Shown here: positions 1 through 8,752 of the stretch, piece after piece
Layout of the letters: every line of letters starts with the position of its first letter
Position numbering within the stretch: the first letter of the stretch is position 1
From: Nitrospira sp. Ga0074138
GTDB lineage: Bacteria; Nitrospirota; Nitrospiria; Nitrospirales; Nitrospiraceae
Reading direction: 5' to 3'
DNA: 64,000 nt
NCBI GenBank assembly: GCA_001464735.1
Contig: LNDU01000053.1
Span: 20,420-84,419 of the forward strand
Notes under the pieces: generated by a model
The model's database searches: none
What the model was told of the DNA's origin: nothing
Seen by the model: only the letters and a program-made list of their open reading frames with translations
Made by a program: the position numbers and the translations under genes

Positions 1-179
1 CCGGTAATCGTGGAATACTGGTCGGGGAACGACATACTCCCCCAGTGGACGGATGGTGCGGGAGTTTCACTCCAGGCCGGAGTAGAGATGATTCCGACGA
101 GCAGCAGCACACCACTGATCTGCGTCGCTCTTCGTCGCCAAGACCATGGTGTTACTCTTAATGAGAACTCCCGCTTCAT
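1..179 (-). CDS. Exported protein, N-terminal part (cut by window edge)
   Basis: A minus-strand reading frame opens with ATG at 179 and runs off the left edge after 59 codons. It has a good ribosome site (AAAGGTGG, nine bases before the ATG). The protein begins with a basic n-region (MKREFSLRV, then WRRR), a hydrophobic stretch (GVLLLVGIIS) and an apparent signal-peptidase site near TPAWSE, followed by polar sequence (HWGSMSFPDQYSTIT). This is what a Sec signal peptide plus the start of a secreted or periplasmic protein looks like. The family cannot be named from so little sequence. It is divergent from pycA, so the region between 180 and 463 should hold both promoters; I saw no other gene there. 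Confidence 0.6.
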   Translation of the reverse strand, partial: MKREFSLRVTPWSWRRRATQISGVLLLVGIISTPAWSETPAPSVHWGSMSFPDQYSTIT

Positions 180-463
180 TGGCAGAGACCACCTTTCATG
201 AAAAACATCTAAGCCTGGCTACGACCAGTCTATAAAGGAACGCTCCCAGCATATCGGAATGCCGGAAACGGACGAATTCTACACGACACGGATGGAGCTG
301 GCGACTAAATTATCGACGACTGCGACGATCAACCCTTCGCCCGGATGACTCACACTGCTGATTTGTAACTGCGTCTCTCGACAGGCTTCTCAATCCTATG
401 CTAGCTTACACATTCGTTTTTCCTTACTCATTGCTTTCCACGCGAGAGCTGACAGGCTCAGAC

Positions 464-1882
464 ATGTTCAAGAAAATCTTGATCGCCAATCGCGGTGAAA
501 TTGCCATGCGGATCATCCGCGCTTGCCGCGAATTGAACATCGCCACCGCTGCCATCTATTCCGAAGCAGATTCGACAGGGATTTACGTCAAGAAGGCGGA
601 CGAATCCTACCTGGTCGGGCCTGGGCCGGTGAAGGGGTTCTTGGATAGTAAGCAGATCGTCGATCTGGCCCAACGGATCGGCGCCGATGCTGTCCATCCC
701 GGGTACGGGTTTCTGTCGGAAAATGCGGAGTTCGCTGAGCTCTGCCAGGCTTCCGGCATCACATTCATCGGCCCCTCTACCCATGCCATTACTCTGATGG
801 GCAGCAAGGTCAAGGCGCGCGAGCTGGCCGAATCCACCGGCGTGCCGATCGTGCCAGGTACAGATGGGGCTATCGCCAGCGTTAAAGACGCCCTGGCCTT
901 TGCAAGAAAGTCGGGCTATCCGGTCATGATCAAGGCGAGCGCCGGCGGCGGCGGTCGCGGGCTTCGCGTGGTCCGGTCCGACGATGAGCTGCGAGAGAAC
1001 ATGGACGTTGCGGCGCGCGAGGCCCAGGCCTCCTTCGGCGACGGCAGTGTCTTCATCGAAAAATATATCGAGCGGCCGCATCACATCGAATTCCAAATAC
1101 TAGGCGATCGGCATGGCAATATTATCCATCTCGGGGAGCGAGACTGTTCGATCCAGCGACGACACCAGAAGCTGATCGAGATCGCCCCCTCGTTGATTCT
1201 GACCCAAGCGCTCAGGGAAGAGATGGGCAACTCCGCCATCGCCATCGCGCGCGCGGTGAACTACGACAACGCAGGAACCGTGGAGTTTCTGCTCGATCAA
1301 GAGGGCAAATTCTACTTTATTGAGATGAATCCGCGCCTTCAAGTCGAGCACACGGTGACAGAGCAGATCACAGCCATTGATATCGTGCGGAATCAGATTA
1401 AGATCGCGGCGGGCCTGCCGCTCAGCATCCAGCAAAAGGACGTGATCCTCCAGGGCCACGCAATCCAGTGCCGGATCAATGCGGAAGACCCGAAAAACAA
1501 TTTCCTGCCCTGCACAGGCACGGTCACGGCTTACCTCTCTCCCGGTGGAATCGGTGTGCGCATCGACGGCGCCGTGTACAAGGATTACACGATCCCGCCC
1601 TATTATGACGCCCTGCTGGCCAAGTTGACGGTTCGGGGCCGCACCTGGGAAGAAACCGTCAGCCGTATGCGCCGGTCCCTTGAAGAGTACGTGCTCCGTG
1701 GAGTGAAAACCACGATTCCCTTCATGGAAGCGATTATGCAGGAACCGGACTTTATTGCGGGACGGTTCGACACGTCGTATCTGGAAACCCATCCTGAGTT
1801 GTACTCGTATCACGAGTTTGAGCAGCCGGAGGATCTGGTGCTGGCGCTGTCTGCCGCGATCGCTGCCTACGAAGGACTCTAA
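464..1882 (+). CDS. pycA: Pyruvate carboxylase subunit A (biotin carboxylase)
   Basis: This 472-residue protein is the ATP-dependent biotin carboxylase half of a two-subunit pyruvate carboxylase. It carboxylates the biotin carried on the partner subunit, using bicarbonate. Visible motifs are the N-terminal FKKILIANRGEIA, the ATP-grasp glycine loop (KASAGGGGRGLR), the IQRRHQKLIE segment, and the catalytic EMNPRLQVEHTVTE block. The length matches stand-alone biotin carboxylase subunits. The ATG at 464 was chosen because the family starts MFKKILIANRGE; the longer upstream reading frame is not conserved-looking. The next gene, for subunit B, begins 43 bp after the stop. An acetyl-CoA carboxylase AccC role is possible, but the downstream carboxyltransferase points to pyruvate as substrate. 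Confidence 0.93.
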   Translation: MFKKILIANRGEIAMRIIRACRELNIATAAIYSEADSTGIYVKKADESYLVGPGPVKGFLDSKQIVDLAQRIGADAVHPGYGFLSENAEFAELCQASGITFIGPSTHAITLMGSKVKARELAESTGVPIVPGTDGAIASVKDALAFARKSGYPVMIKASAGGGGRGLRVVRSDDELRENMDVAAREAQASFGDGSVFIEKYIERPHHIEFQILGDRHGNIIHLGERDCSIQRRHQKLIEIAPSLILTQALREEMGNSAIAIARAVNYDNAGTVEFLLDQEGKFYFIEMNPRLQVEHTVTEQITAIDIVRNQIKIAAGLPLSIQQKDVILQGHAIQCRINAEDPKNNFLPCTGTVTAYLSPGGIGVRIDGAVYKDYTIPPYYDALLAKLTVRGRTWEETVSRMRRSLEEYVLRGVKTTIPFMEAIMQEPDFIAGRFDTSYLETHPELYSYHEFEQPEDLVLALSAAIAAYEGL

Positions 1883-1925
1883 TTCAACCAAACTCTCTGC
1901 TTCCCAAAGAGATGTATTAACCATC

Positions 1926-3881
1926 ATGGCGAAAAGACGACCACCAACGAAGAAACCGCAGAAAAAGACCAGATCGTCCACTCCGGCGATCAAGACCTCA
2001 AAAAGCGTCGCGTCCCGCCCCAGCGAGTTCACAATCACACCGGCCGCCGGTAAACCGGTCCTGATCACGGATGTCGCGCTCCGGGACGGCCATCAGTCGT
2101 TGCTGGCAACGCGCATGCGCACGGAAGACATGCTACCCATCGCGCAAAAGCTTGATGGGGTCGGCTATTGGTCGCTGGAAGTCTGGGGCGGCGCCACTTT
2201 CGACACCTGCTTGCGCTTCCTCAAAGAAGATCCCTGGGAACGGCTCCGGGCCCTGCGGGCCGCCATGCCCAACACCAAGCTCCAAATGCTGTTGCGCGGA
2301 CAAAACCTGGTCGGCTATCGCCATTACGCCGACGACGTGGTGGAGCGGTTCATCGAACGGTCGGCCACGAACGGCATCGATGTCTTCCGCATCTTCGACG
2401 CCCTTAACGACGTGCGAAATCTCGATCGGGCCGTAAGCGAAGTGAAGGCCGTCGGCAAACATGCGGAAGCCACCATCTGTTACACCATCAGCCCAGTCCA
2501 TAGCATCAACCGGTTTGTGGATCTGGCCAAGAAGTTGGAAGATCTGGGGACAGATACGATTTGTATCAAGGACATGGCCGGACTCTTGGCCCCCCTCGAC
2601 GCCTACCATCTGGTGCGGCGGCTGAAGGCTGCCGTCAAGGTCCCACTTCATCTCCACTCGCATTACACCTCCGGTATGGCTTCCATGACCTCGTTGATGG
2701 CGATCCTCGGAGGCCTCGATATGCTCGATACCTCCATCTCGCCGCTGGCAGGGGGAACCTCTCACCCGGCCACGGAAACGCTGGTCGCGTCACTCCAGAA
2801 TACCCCCTACGACACGGGACTGGAGCTCGCATCCTTCCAGCCGATCACCGAACACTTCAGAACGGTTCGCCGAAAATACCGCCAGTTCGAGAGCGATTTT
2901 ACCGGCGTGGATGCAGAAATTCTCATGTCGCAGATTCCCGGCGGGATGCTGTCGAACTTGGCCGCGCAGTTGACGGAGCAGAATGCCCTGGACCGGATGA
3001 AAGAAGTCCTCGACGAAGTCCCGCGTGTGCGAAAGGAAATGGGCTATCCCCCACTCGTCACCCCTACCAGCCAAATCGTCGGAACGCAGGCGACACTCAA
3101 TGTGCTGACCGGTGATCGATATAAGGTCATCACCACCGAAACGAAAAACTACTTCCTGGGATTATATGGCCGTGCTCCTGGACAGGTCGATCTCGACGTG
3201 ATGGCACGCGCCACCGGCGATGAAACGCCAATCAAAACCAGGCCGGCTGATCGCCTAGAGCCGGAATTGGATGAGGCGAAAAAAGAGCTTCCGGACTCGG
3301 CTCAGACCGTCGAGGACCAGCTGTCGTTCGTGCTGTTTCCCACCATCGCGCGAGACTTTTTCGAAGCCCGAGAGAAAGGCGAGTTGATCCCTGAGCCGCT
3401 CGAATTGGGATCGGCGAAAGGGCCTACCACTGCCCACGAATTACACCTGGCTCCCGTGGAATTCAACGTGACGGTGCACGGTGAGACCTATCATGTGAAG
3501 GTCTCGGGCTCTGGCCGAAAGATCGACGGACGCAAGCCCTACTATATCCGTGTCAACGATAAGCTCGAAGAAGTGTCACTCGAACCCATCCAGGAAGTGC
3601 TCGCCGGTGTCCCGGAGTCCCAGGATACGGGATCGGCAGGAAAACCCAAACGTCCCAGACCATCAAAACCAGGTGATGTGGCTCCACCCATGCCCGGCCG
3701 AGTGGTGAAACTTCTGGTGGCCGTCGACGATCGCGTCAAGACCGGGGATCCTCTGTTGATCATTGAAGCGATGAAGATGGAAAGCCGGGTGCCGGCGCCA
3801 ATCGATGGGAGAGTCGTTGCGATCCTGACTGCCGAGGGCGACAATGTGAAGACGGATGAGACGGTCATCCAACTGGAGTAA
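1926..3881 (+). CDS. pycB: Pyruvate carboxylase subunit B (carboxyltransferase plus biotinyl domain)
   Basis: This 651-residue protein transfers CO2 from carboxybiotin to pyruvate, giving oxaloacetate, and also carries the biotin. A lysine- and proline-rich N-terminal extension (about 40 residues) precedes the HMGL-like carboxyltransferase domain, which opens with ITDVALRDGHQSLLATRM. A conserved carboxylase domain follows. The protein ends with a biotinyl domain containing the biotin-acceptor motif EAMKMES and a preceding proline-rich linker. The arrangement equals oxaloacetate decarboxylase alpha subunits, but no sodium-pump beta or gamma subunit is nearby and the biotin carboxylase gene is directly upstream, so anaplerotic pyruvate carboxylase is the better reading. 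The ATG at 1926 gives a sensible basic start; the frame continues upstream only inside pycA. Confidence 0.92.
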   Translation: MAKRRPPTKKPQKKTRSSTPAIKTSKSVASRPSEFTITPAAGKPVLITDVALRDGHQSLLATRMRTEDMLPIAQKLDGVGYWSLEVWGGATFDTCLRFLKEDPWERLRALRAAMPNTKLQMLLRGQNLVGYRHYADDVVERFIERSATNGIDVFRIFDALNDVRNLDRAVSEVKAVGKHAEATICYTISPVHSINRFVDLAKKLEDLGTDTICIKDMAGLLAPLDAYHLVRRLKAAVKVPLHLHSHYTSGMASMTSLMAILGGLDMLDTSISPLAGGTSHPATETLVASLQNTPYDTGLELASFQPITEHFRTVRRKYRQFESDFTGVDAEILMSQIPGGMLSNLAAQLTEQNALDRMKEVLDEVPRVRKEMGYPPLVTPTSQIVGTQATLNVLTGDRYKVITTETKNYFLGLYGRAPGQVDLDVMARATGDETPIKTRPADRLEPELDEAKKELPDSAQTVEDQLSFVLFPTIARDFFEAREKGELIPEPLELGSAKGPTTAHELHLAPVEFNVTVHGETYHVKVSGSGRKIDGRKPYYIRVNDKLEEVSLEPIQEVLAGVPESQDTGSAGKPKRPRPSKPGDVAPPMPGRVVKLLVAVDDRVKTGDPLLIIEAMKMESRVPAPIDGRVVAILTAEGDNVKTDETVIQLE

Positions 3882-4017
3882 TCCCATCACCGGCTCGACC
3901 CCATGCCCCTGACCAGGAGGGCTTTGTGCTGCATATCGAGAAGCTGTTGCAAAACAATCAATTGGAGAGCATCGCACATCTATTGCACGGACCTAAAGGC
4001 TCATCGCAGAATCTTAG

Positions 4018-4138
4018 AGGATGGTGAAAAAGCTCGTCCAGCAAGGCCGCAGCGAGCGAAAGGCCGAGGCGTACGCGGTCGGTACGTTGAGGCCTTGAGT
4101 GATGCGAGAACGACGCTGGCGGGCTTTTGCAACATCCT
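4018..4138. repeat. MITE-like 121-bp repeat, copy 1
   Basis: The sequence begins AGGATGGTGAAAAAGC and ends as its near inverse (GCTTTTGCAACATCCT), giving terminal inverted repeats of about 20 bp. It contains a further internal palindrome around the GGCC and CGTACG steps. A homologous copy in the opposite orientation lies at 11812-11931. No transposase is encoded, so it resembles a palindromic MITE or REP-type element. Here it directly abuts, and seems to supply, the 5' end of the downstream hydrolase reading frame. Confidence 0.75.
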
Positions 4139-5069
4139 CGTCCTCTGTCTCGTATCGTCCTTCATGACCGCTTGTGCGCCGCCCTCACAAATCCCGCCCT
4201 ATTTTGAAACGTTGGAACGCGCCCCGATTGAGCGCATCTTGATCAAAACCGTGCTCGTCCATGGACAACGGATCGCCTATCTCGATATCGGGACAGGCCC
4301 TCCGGTCATTCTCATCCACGGCTTTGGCGGATCGATGTGGCAATGGGAGCATCAGCAACATGCCTTGTCTCAACATTTTCGTACCCTGACACTCGACCTA
4401 CCCGGCTCTGGGTTGTCCGATAAGCCGGACATTGAGTACCTACCGAATCAGATGTTGGACTTCTGTATCGGATTCATGGACGCCCTACAGATTCCTCACG
4501 CCACGCTAGTTGGCAATTCTATGGGCGCAGGGTTGGCCATTGGCATGACCTTGACCCACCCCACCCGTGTCGATAAGCTCGTGCTCATCAGCGGACTACC
4601 GTCTCAGGTCATGGCCAAGCTCACCAGCCGGTCGTTCAGGCAAGCTCTGGAATCTCGAGCCCCTTCCTGGCTCGTCTCCTTCGGCAACTGGCTGTTCGGC
4701 GGGCTGGTCACCGATTCTGTCCTGAAAGAAATCGTCCACAACCACACTCTGCTCACCCCGGCCGTCATCGAACGGTCCAACCAGAATCGCCGACGCCCCG
4801 GCATCATCAAACCCATCATGGCCGTCAGGAATGCCCTCCCTTCCTGGGAAGCCGATTTCGCCCCACACCTCAGCAGCATCACGCACCCAACCATGATCAT
4901 CTGGGGTGAACACGACCGGGTGTTCCCCCTGGCTGTGGGTGAAGAGCTGCACTACCGAATTCGCGGATCCACGTTCGTCAGAATTCCCAAGGCCGGTCAC
5001 ATGCCGCAATGGGAACAGCCAGACCTGGTCAACCGATCGGTGATCGCGTATATTCAACCGTCACCCTGA
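4095..5069 (+). CDS. Alpha/beta hydrolase, probable lipoprotein
   Basis: The protein carries the alpha/beta-hydrolase signatures in order: an oxyanion motif (LIHGFGGS), the nucleophile elbow GNSMGAG, the acid residue in GEHDRVFP and the histidine in AGHMPQWEQPD. The substrate is unknown. Ahead of the domain is a hydrophobic stretch ending in a lipobox-like FMTAC, so it is probably anchored in a membrane facing the periplasm. The start is uncertain. The first ATG of the unambiguous part (4164) would remove the signal sequence, whereas TTG at 4095 keeps a full lipoprotein signal but lies inside the upstream repeat element. No good ribosome site is visible for either. The element insertion may have altered the original start. 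Confidence 0.75.
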   Translation: MSDARTTLAGFCNILVLCLVSSFMTACAPPSQIPPYFETLERAPIERILIKTVLVHGQRIAYLDIGTGPPVILIHGFGGSMWQWEHQQHALSQHFRTLTLDLPGSGLSDKPDIEYLPNQMLDFCIGFMDALQIPHATLVGNSMGAGLAIGMTLTHPTRVDKLVLISGLPSQVMAKLTSRSFRQALESRAPSWLVSFGNWLFGGLVTDSVLKEIVHNHTLLTPAVIERSNQNRRRPGIIKPIMAVRNALPSWEADFAPHLSSITHPTMIIWGEHDRVFPLAVGEELHYRIRGSTFVRIPKAGHMPQWEQPDLVNRSVIAYIQPSP

Positions 5070-5121
5070 ATAGAGGGGTCGAGTGGGATCCCCACTCGTT
5101 ATCTTCAGAAAGGAGCCTACA

Positions 5122-5787
5122 ATGCAGACGAGATATGCTGGTTTCATTAGCACCACGCTGTACCTTTCGCTTGGCCTTGTTGGATGTCAAACGATGGGAG
5201 GATCAACCGGTGCTGGCTTTTCCTACAAGAATATGCCGGTGGCAGATGGAACTGCTGTTGCGGGGGAAGGCAACAAGGTCCTCTTCAAGGGCGACCCGTT
5301 GACGCTCACCGGTAACGGAGTCAAAGTCGGCGACGCGCTCCGCGATGTGAAGGTCGCGCAGAACGACTTGTCCCTCGTGAACATCGCGCAGACCAAAGGC
5401 GCGGGAAAAGTCCGTATCATCAGTGTGGTCCCCTCGCTCGACACCCCGGTCTGCGAACAACAGACGCATCTTTTGAGCGAGCGCAACAAAGGCCTTGATA
5501 AGCTGGTCGAACTCATCACCGTGAGCGTCGATACGCCCTTCGCCCAAAAACGGTTTGCGACAGAAGCGAAAATTGCCAACGTCACCTTCCTATCCGACTA
5601 CCGGGGTGCCGAGTTTGGCAAGACGCATGGTCTCTTTTTGGAAGGGCCGCACATTTTGACGAGAGCGGTCCTGGTCGTCGATAAGACGAACACCATTCGT
5701 TATCTTCAAGTTACCCCGGAGCTCACTCAACTCCCGGATATGGAAGAAGCTTTGCAATTTGCTCGTCGATTAGTGACGGAGAGTTAA
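5122..5787 (+). CDS. tpx: Thiol peroxidase (Tpx family), lipoprotein, one-cysteine form
   Basis: This 221-residue peroxiredoxin of the Tpx family reduces peroxides. The peroxidatic site is seen as PSLDTPVCEQQT. The start at 5122 is preceded by a strong AAAGGAG site and gives a lipoprotein signal peptide with the lipobox LVGC, so the enzyme should be membrane-anchored outside the cytoplasm. In E. coli Tpx the resolving cysteine sits in RFCGAEG; the equivalent segment here reads RFATEAK, and no other cysteine occurs in the mature protein apart from the lipid-anchored one. It would therefore need an external thiol for recycling. Neighbours on the same strand are the hydrolase and sthA. A short hairpin (AGCTCC-loop-GGAGCT, 5809-5824) follows the stop. 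Confidence 0.88.
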   Translation: MQTRYAGFISTTLYLSLGLVGCQTMGGSTGAGFSYKNMPVADGTAVAGEGNKVLFKGDPLTLTGNGVKVGDALRDVKVAQNDLSLVNIAQTKGAGKVRIISVVPSLDTPVCEQQTHLLSERNKGLDKLVELITVSVDTPFAQKRFATEAKIANVTFLSDYRGAEFGKTHGLFLEGPHILTRAVLVVDKTNTIRYLQVTPELTQLPDMEEALQFARRLVTES

Positions 5788-5868
5788 CTAGCAGATATCT
5801 TGAAGCTGAGCTCCTGGGGGAGCTTTGAGTCGCTCTCCCAGGTACCTCCTCACCTTCCCAAAGCTCTA

Positions 5869-7272
5869 ATGGCTCATTACGATCTACTCGTCATCGGCTC
5901 GGGACCGGCCGGCCAAAAGGCCGCAGTGCAGGCCTCGAAACTCGGCAAGAGGGTGGGTTTGATCGAGCGGAAGGAAGTCGTCGGAGGTGTCTGCATCAAC
6001 ACCGGCACAATTCCGAGTAAAGCCCTGCGGGAAGCCGCGATCTTTTTTTCCGGAATTCCACAGCGCAGCGTCTATGGCACCCCTTATCGACTCAAGAAAA
6101 TGATTACAATCGAGGAACTCACCGTCCATACCAACTACGTCATGAAGAACGAGATTCAGATCGTGCGAAACCAGATGGCCCGGAATCAGGTCGATACGTT
6201 TTTCGGTTCAGCCAGCTTCGTCGATCAGCATCGCCTGCGCATACAAACGAACCGCGGCCCGCTCGAACTGACGGCGGACTTCATCGTTATTGCAGTAGGA
6301 ACAGAACCGGCCAGACCATCAGACATTCCTTTCGATGACCAAAGTGTCATTGATACGGATGGGCTCCTGAGTCTGAAGCGCATTCCCGACTCTATCGTCA
6401 TCGTCGGAGGCGGAGTCATCGGCACAGAGTACGCCTCCATCCTCGCCGCACTGGAAATTCCCACCATCCTCATTGACAAACGTCCTCGTCTGTTGGAGTT
6501 TGCCGATGCTGAGATCATCGACCTGCTCCAGCGACAGATGAAAGAAATCGGCGTCACCCTGTATCACAACGAAGAAGTCCTCGCGATCAAAAGAGAAAGG
6601 GACAATTCCATCCATGTCACCTTACGCCACAACCCGCCGATTCAGGCCTCCACACTGATGTATGCCATCGGCCGGGTGGGAACGACAAAGGGGCTCAACC
6701 TGGAAGCGGCGGGATTGAAGTCGGACCATCGAGGTCGCCTGAGCGTGAACGAACATTTCCAGACCGCGGTTCCGCACATTTATGCGGCAGGCGACGTCAT
6801 AGGCTTTCCGGCCCTTGCCTCGACCTCGATGCAGCAAGGCCGCCACGCCTCCTGCCACGCCTTCGGCCAGCCGGATCGCATGGACAATTCGTTATTGCCA
6901 TACGGCATCTATTCCATTCCGCAAATCTCCTTGGTGGGACAGAACGAGGAGGAGCTCAAGCAGGCAGACGTCCCCTATGGAGTCGGTATTGCCCGCTATA
7001 AAGAAATCGCCCGCGGGCTGCTGATGGGCGACGAAACCGGCATGCTCAAGCTTTTGTTTCATCGGTATACCAGACACCTACTCGGAGTTCATGCCATCGG
7101 TGAGGGAGCGACGGAATTGATTCACATCGGTCAGGCCGTCATGGCCTTTCACGGTAAGGTCGACTACTTCATCGATACGGTCTTCAACTATCCGACGCTG
7201 GCGGAATGTTACAAGGTCGCTGCACTGGACGGCATGAATCGTATGTCAGGATCTTGGATTCCCTACATCTAA
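5869..7272 (+). CDS. sthA: Soluble pyridine nucleotide transhydrogenase (Si-specific)
   Basis: This 467-residue FAD protein of the pyridine nucleotide-disulfide oxidoreductase family has the FAD-binding GSGPAG near the N-terminus, the NAD(P)-binding GGGVIGTE in the middle and the second FAD motif AAGDVIGFPALAS. The usual redox-active CxxxxC is reduced to a single cysteine (GGVCINTGTIPSK), and the C-terminal HxHPT of lipoamide dehydrogenases is replaced by HIGQAVM. Both changes are typical of SthA, which equilibrates NADPH and NADH in the cytoplasm. The ATG at 5869 matches the family start MxHYDLLVIGSGPAG and the family length (466 in E. coli). The longer upstream frame has no support. Confidence 0.9.
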   Translation: MAHYDLLVIGSGPAGQKAAVQASKLGKRVGLIERKEVVGGVCINTGTIPSKALREAAIFFSGIPQRSVYGTPYRLKKMITIEELTVHTNYVMKNEIQIVRNQMARNQVDTFFGSASFVDQHRLRIQTNRGPLELTADFIVIAVGTEPARPSDIPFDDQSVIDTDGLLSLKRIPDSIVIVGGGVIGTEYASILAALEIPTILIDKRPRLLEFADAEIIDLLQRQMKEIGVTLYHNEEVLAIKRERDNSIHVTLRHNPPIQASTLMYAIGRVGTTKGLNLEAAGLKSDHRGRLSVNEHFQTAVPHIYAAGDVIGFPALASTSMQQGRHASCHAFGQPDRMDNSLLPYGIYSIPQISLVGQNEEELKQADVPYGVGIARYKEIARGLLMGDETGMLKLLFHRYTRHLLGVHAIGEGATELIHIGQAVMAFHGKVDYFIDTVFNYPTLAECYKVAALDGMNRMSGSWIPYI

Positions 7273-7341
7273 CATTACTGCGCGTGGTGTGAGACGCCTC
7301 TCGTGCTTGAGAGCCGCAACACATACCCAAAGGAGTAGCCT

Positions 7342-8010
7342 ATGTCATTTTCAAACCACCTGCGCAAGCTCGCCACATCCATCTGGGATGCCCAGCTGAG
7401 CCATCCCTTCGTCGTGGCCCTCGGCAACGGCACGTTGCCTGAACAGAAATTCACATATTACATTCTCCAGGATGCCAGATTTCTCGGCGATCTGGCACGT
7501 GTATTTTCCGCCGCCGCCCTGAAGGCACCTGATTCGGAATCAGCCTTGCGGTTCAACAAGCTGGCCGAAGAGACCATCGTCGTTGAACGGAGCCTGCATG
7601 AGAGCTACGGAAAGAAATGGGCGCTGACGCCGAAGCAGATGACCTCTGTGCCGATGGCGCCAACAAACTATGCCTATACTAGACACATGCTGGCCGTCGC
7701 CGCCTCAGGCACCGCGGCAGAGATCACCGTCGTCGCGCTCCCCTGCGCCTGGGTCTACTGTGTCGTTGGACAACACTTGTTGCGGAAAGGTCCACCGGCC
7801 AAGAATCATCCCTACCGAGATTGGCTCATGCTGTACGCATCGCCGGAGTTCGCTAAAGTCCAGTTGTGGATGCGAAAAAAAGTTGATCAGTGGGCCAAGA
7901 CCGCCGGCAAAGAAGAACTCCGGCGCATGGAAGACTCTTTCATCATCAGTTCACGCTATGAGTGGATGTTCTGGGACATGGCGTGGAACGAAGAGAAGTG
8001 GCCGGTATAG
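7342..8010 (+). CDS. tenA: TenA/PqqC-family protein (thiaminase II-like)
   Basis: This 222-residue all-alpha protein belongs to the TenA/thiaminase II superfamily. The conserved cysteine is in LPCAWVY, the catalytic-type glutamate in SSRYEWMFWDMAW, and the N-terminal HPFVVALGNGTLP and YYILQDARFL segments are also typical. TenA enzymes hydrolyse degraded thiamine (aminopyrimidines) for salvage. No other thiamine gene and no TPP riboswitch is visible here, so the exact substrate is open. The start has a clear AAAGGAG site. It runs into the SemiSWEET gene after only 3 bp, so the two are probably cotranscribed. Confidence 0.82.
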   Translation: MSFSNHLRKLATSIWDAQLSHPFVVALGNGTLPEQKFTYYILQDARFLGDLARVFSAAALKAPDSESALRFNKLAEETIVVERSLHESYGKKWALTPKQMTSVPMAPTNYAYTRHMLAVAASGTAAEITVVALPCAWVYCVVGQHLLRKGPPAKNHPYRDWLMLYASPEFAKVQLWMRKKVDQWAKTAGKEELRRMEDSFIISSRYEWMFWDMAWNEEKWPV

Positions 8011-8013
8011 GCA

Positions 8014-8268
8014 ATGGACGAAGCCATGATCCTGGGGGTAACGGCCGGAACCTTGACCACGGTTGCCTTCATTCCTCAACTCGCGAAGGCCTTAAAATTC
8101 AAGTCGACCGGCGATCTATCCTGGGGGATGGTGCTGACGTTCACGATCGGCGTGCTCTTATGGCTGATCTACGGAATCTGGATTGATTCGCTGCCAGTGA
8201 TTCTGGCCAATGCAGTGCCCCTTCTTCTACAGCTTGGCATCGTCTCACTCAAAATCAAATACGGGTAG
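8014..8268 (+). CDS. SemiSWEET sugar transporter
   Basis: This 84-residue protein has three predicted membrane helices and the PQ-loop signature TTVAFIPQLAKALK followed by STGDLS. It also has the GVLLWLIYGIWIDSLPVILAN stretch typical of bacterial SemiSWEETs, which work as homodimers to move sugars across the inner membrane. Length and motifs match the family well. It follows the TenA-like gene after 3 bp. The transported substrate cannot be told from sequence. Confidence 0.88.
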   Translation: MDEAMILGVTAGTLTTVAFIPQLAKALKFKSTGDLSWGMVLTFTIGVLLWLIYGIWIDSLPVILANAVPLLLQLGIVSLKIKYG

Positions 8269-8415
8269 CGCGGGCGAGTCCCACACACGGACAATTGTCG
8301 TCCTGCAAGACAACGAGCGTTAGGGATGTGACCAGACTGTTAGCATCTCTGGAAGTCGTAAGGTCACTCTATCTACCGTGATACGACAAGCCCAAATCAT
8401 ACAGAACGATGCTCG

Positions 8416-8667
8416 CTACGACTTTTGCCTGGTTTTCGCCAACACTAGTGCCATGGCACCGATCGGCTGAGCCGCTCGCGCCGCCTGGCTCGACAACGAC
8501 GGCCCACGCCCGCGCGAGTCACGTGCCGACTGACTCTCAGGCTGTGCCTGACCAGATGGACGGCTGGCCGCATCCTCCAGACGCATCGTCAGCGCAATCC
8601 GCTGATGGTTCAGATCGACATCGATCACCTTCGCCTTAACGATCTGCCCCGGTTTGACCACCTCGTG
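8416..8667 (-). pseudogene. Detached duplicate of the tex 3' end
   Basis: This 252-bp stretch aligns without gaps to the last 252 bp of the intact tex gene (9353-9604), in the same orientation, with 23 mismatches by hand count (about 91% identity). It encodes the end of the S1 domain from [10 protein letters not shown] to the C-terminal KTRQKS and keeps an open frame and its own stop codon (TAG, where tex has TAA). Similarity starts exactly at the stop codon and fades on the other side between 8668 and 8690. The toxin-antitoxin pair lies between this copy and tex. There is no start codon of its own with a ribosome site, so it is probably untranslated, although an open frame continues upstream to 8814. 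Confidence 0.88.
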
Positions 8668-8752
8668 CTGGTCTTCAAGAAATTGAGGATCATGTTGGGG
8701 CCGGGCATGTGCATTGAATGCTTTGCTGCAATACACCCAAAAGTTCACGAAA

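Noticed and set aside
10..201. Plus-strand 63-codon frame at the left edge
   Set aside because: The opposite strand here encodes a convincing signal peptide with a good ribosome site, so this frame is its shadow.
458..2068. Long minus-strand open frames opposite pycA and pycB (up to 322 codons)
   Set aside because: They lie entirely opposite convincing genes, lack ribosome sites and show no family motifs; typical of GC-rich coding DNA.
5804..5829. Hairpin between tpx and sthA as a terminator
   Set aside because: The stem is only six pairs and lacks a T-run; kept only as a remark under tpx.
7273..7341. Possible TPP riboswitch upstream of the TenA-like gene
   Set aside because: The 69-bp gap is too short and has no CUGAGA/ACCUGA-like thi-box pattern.
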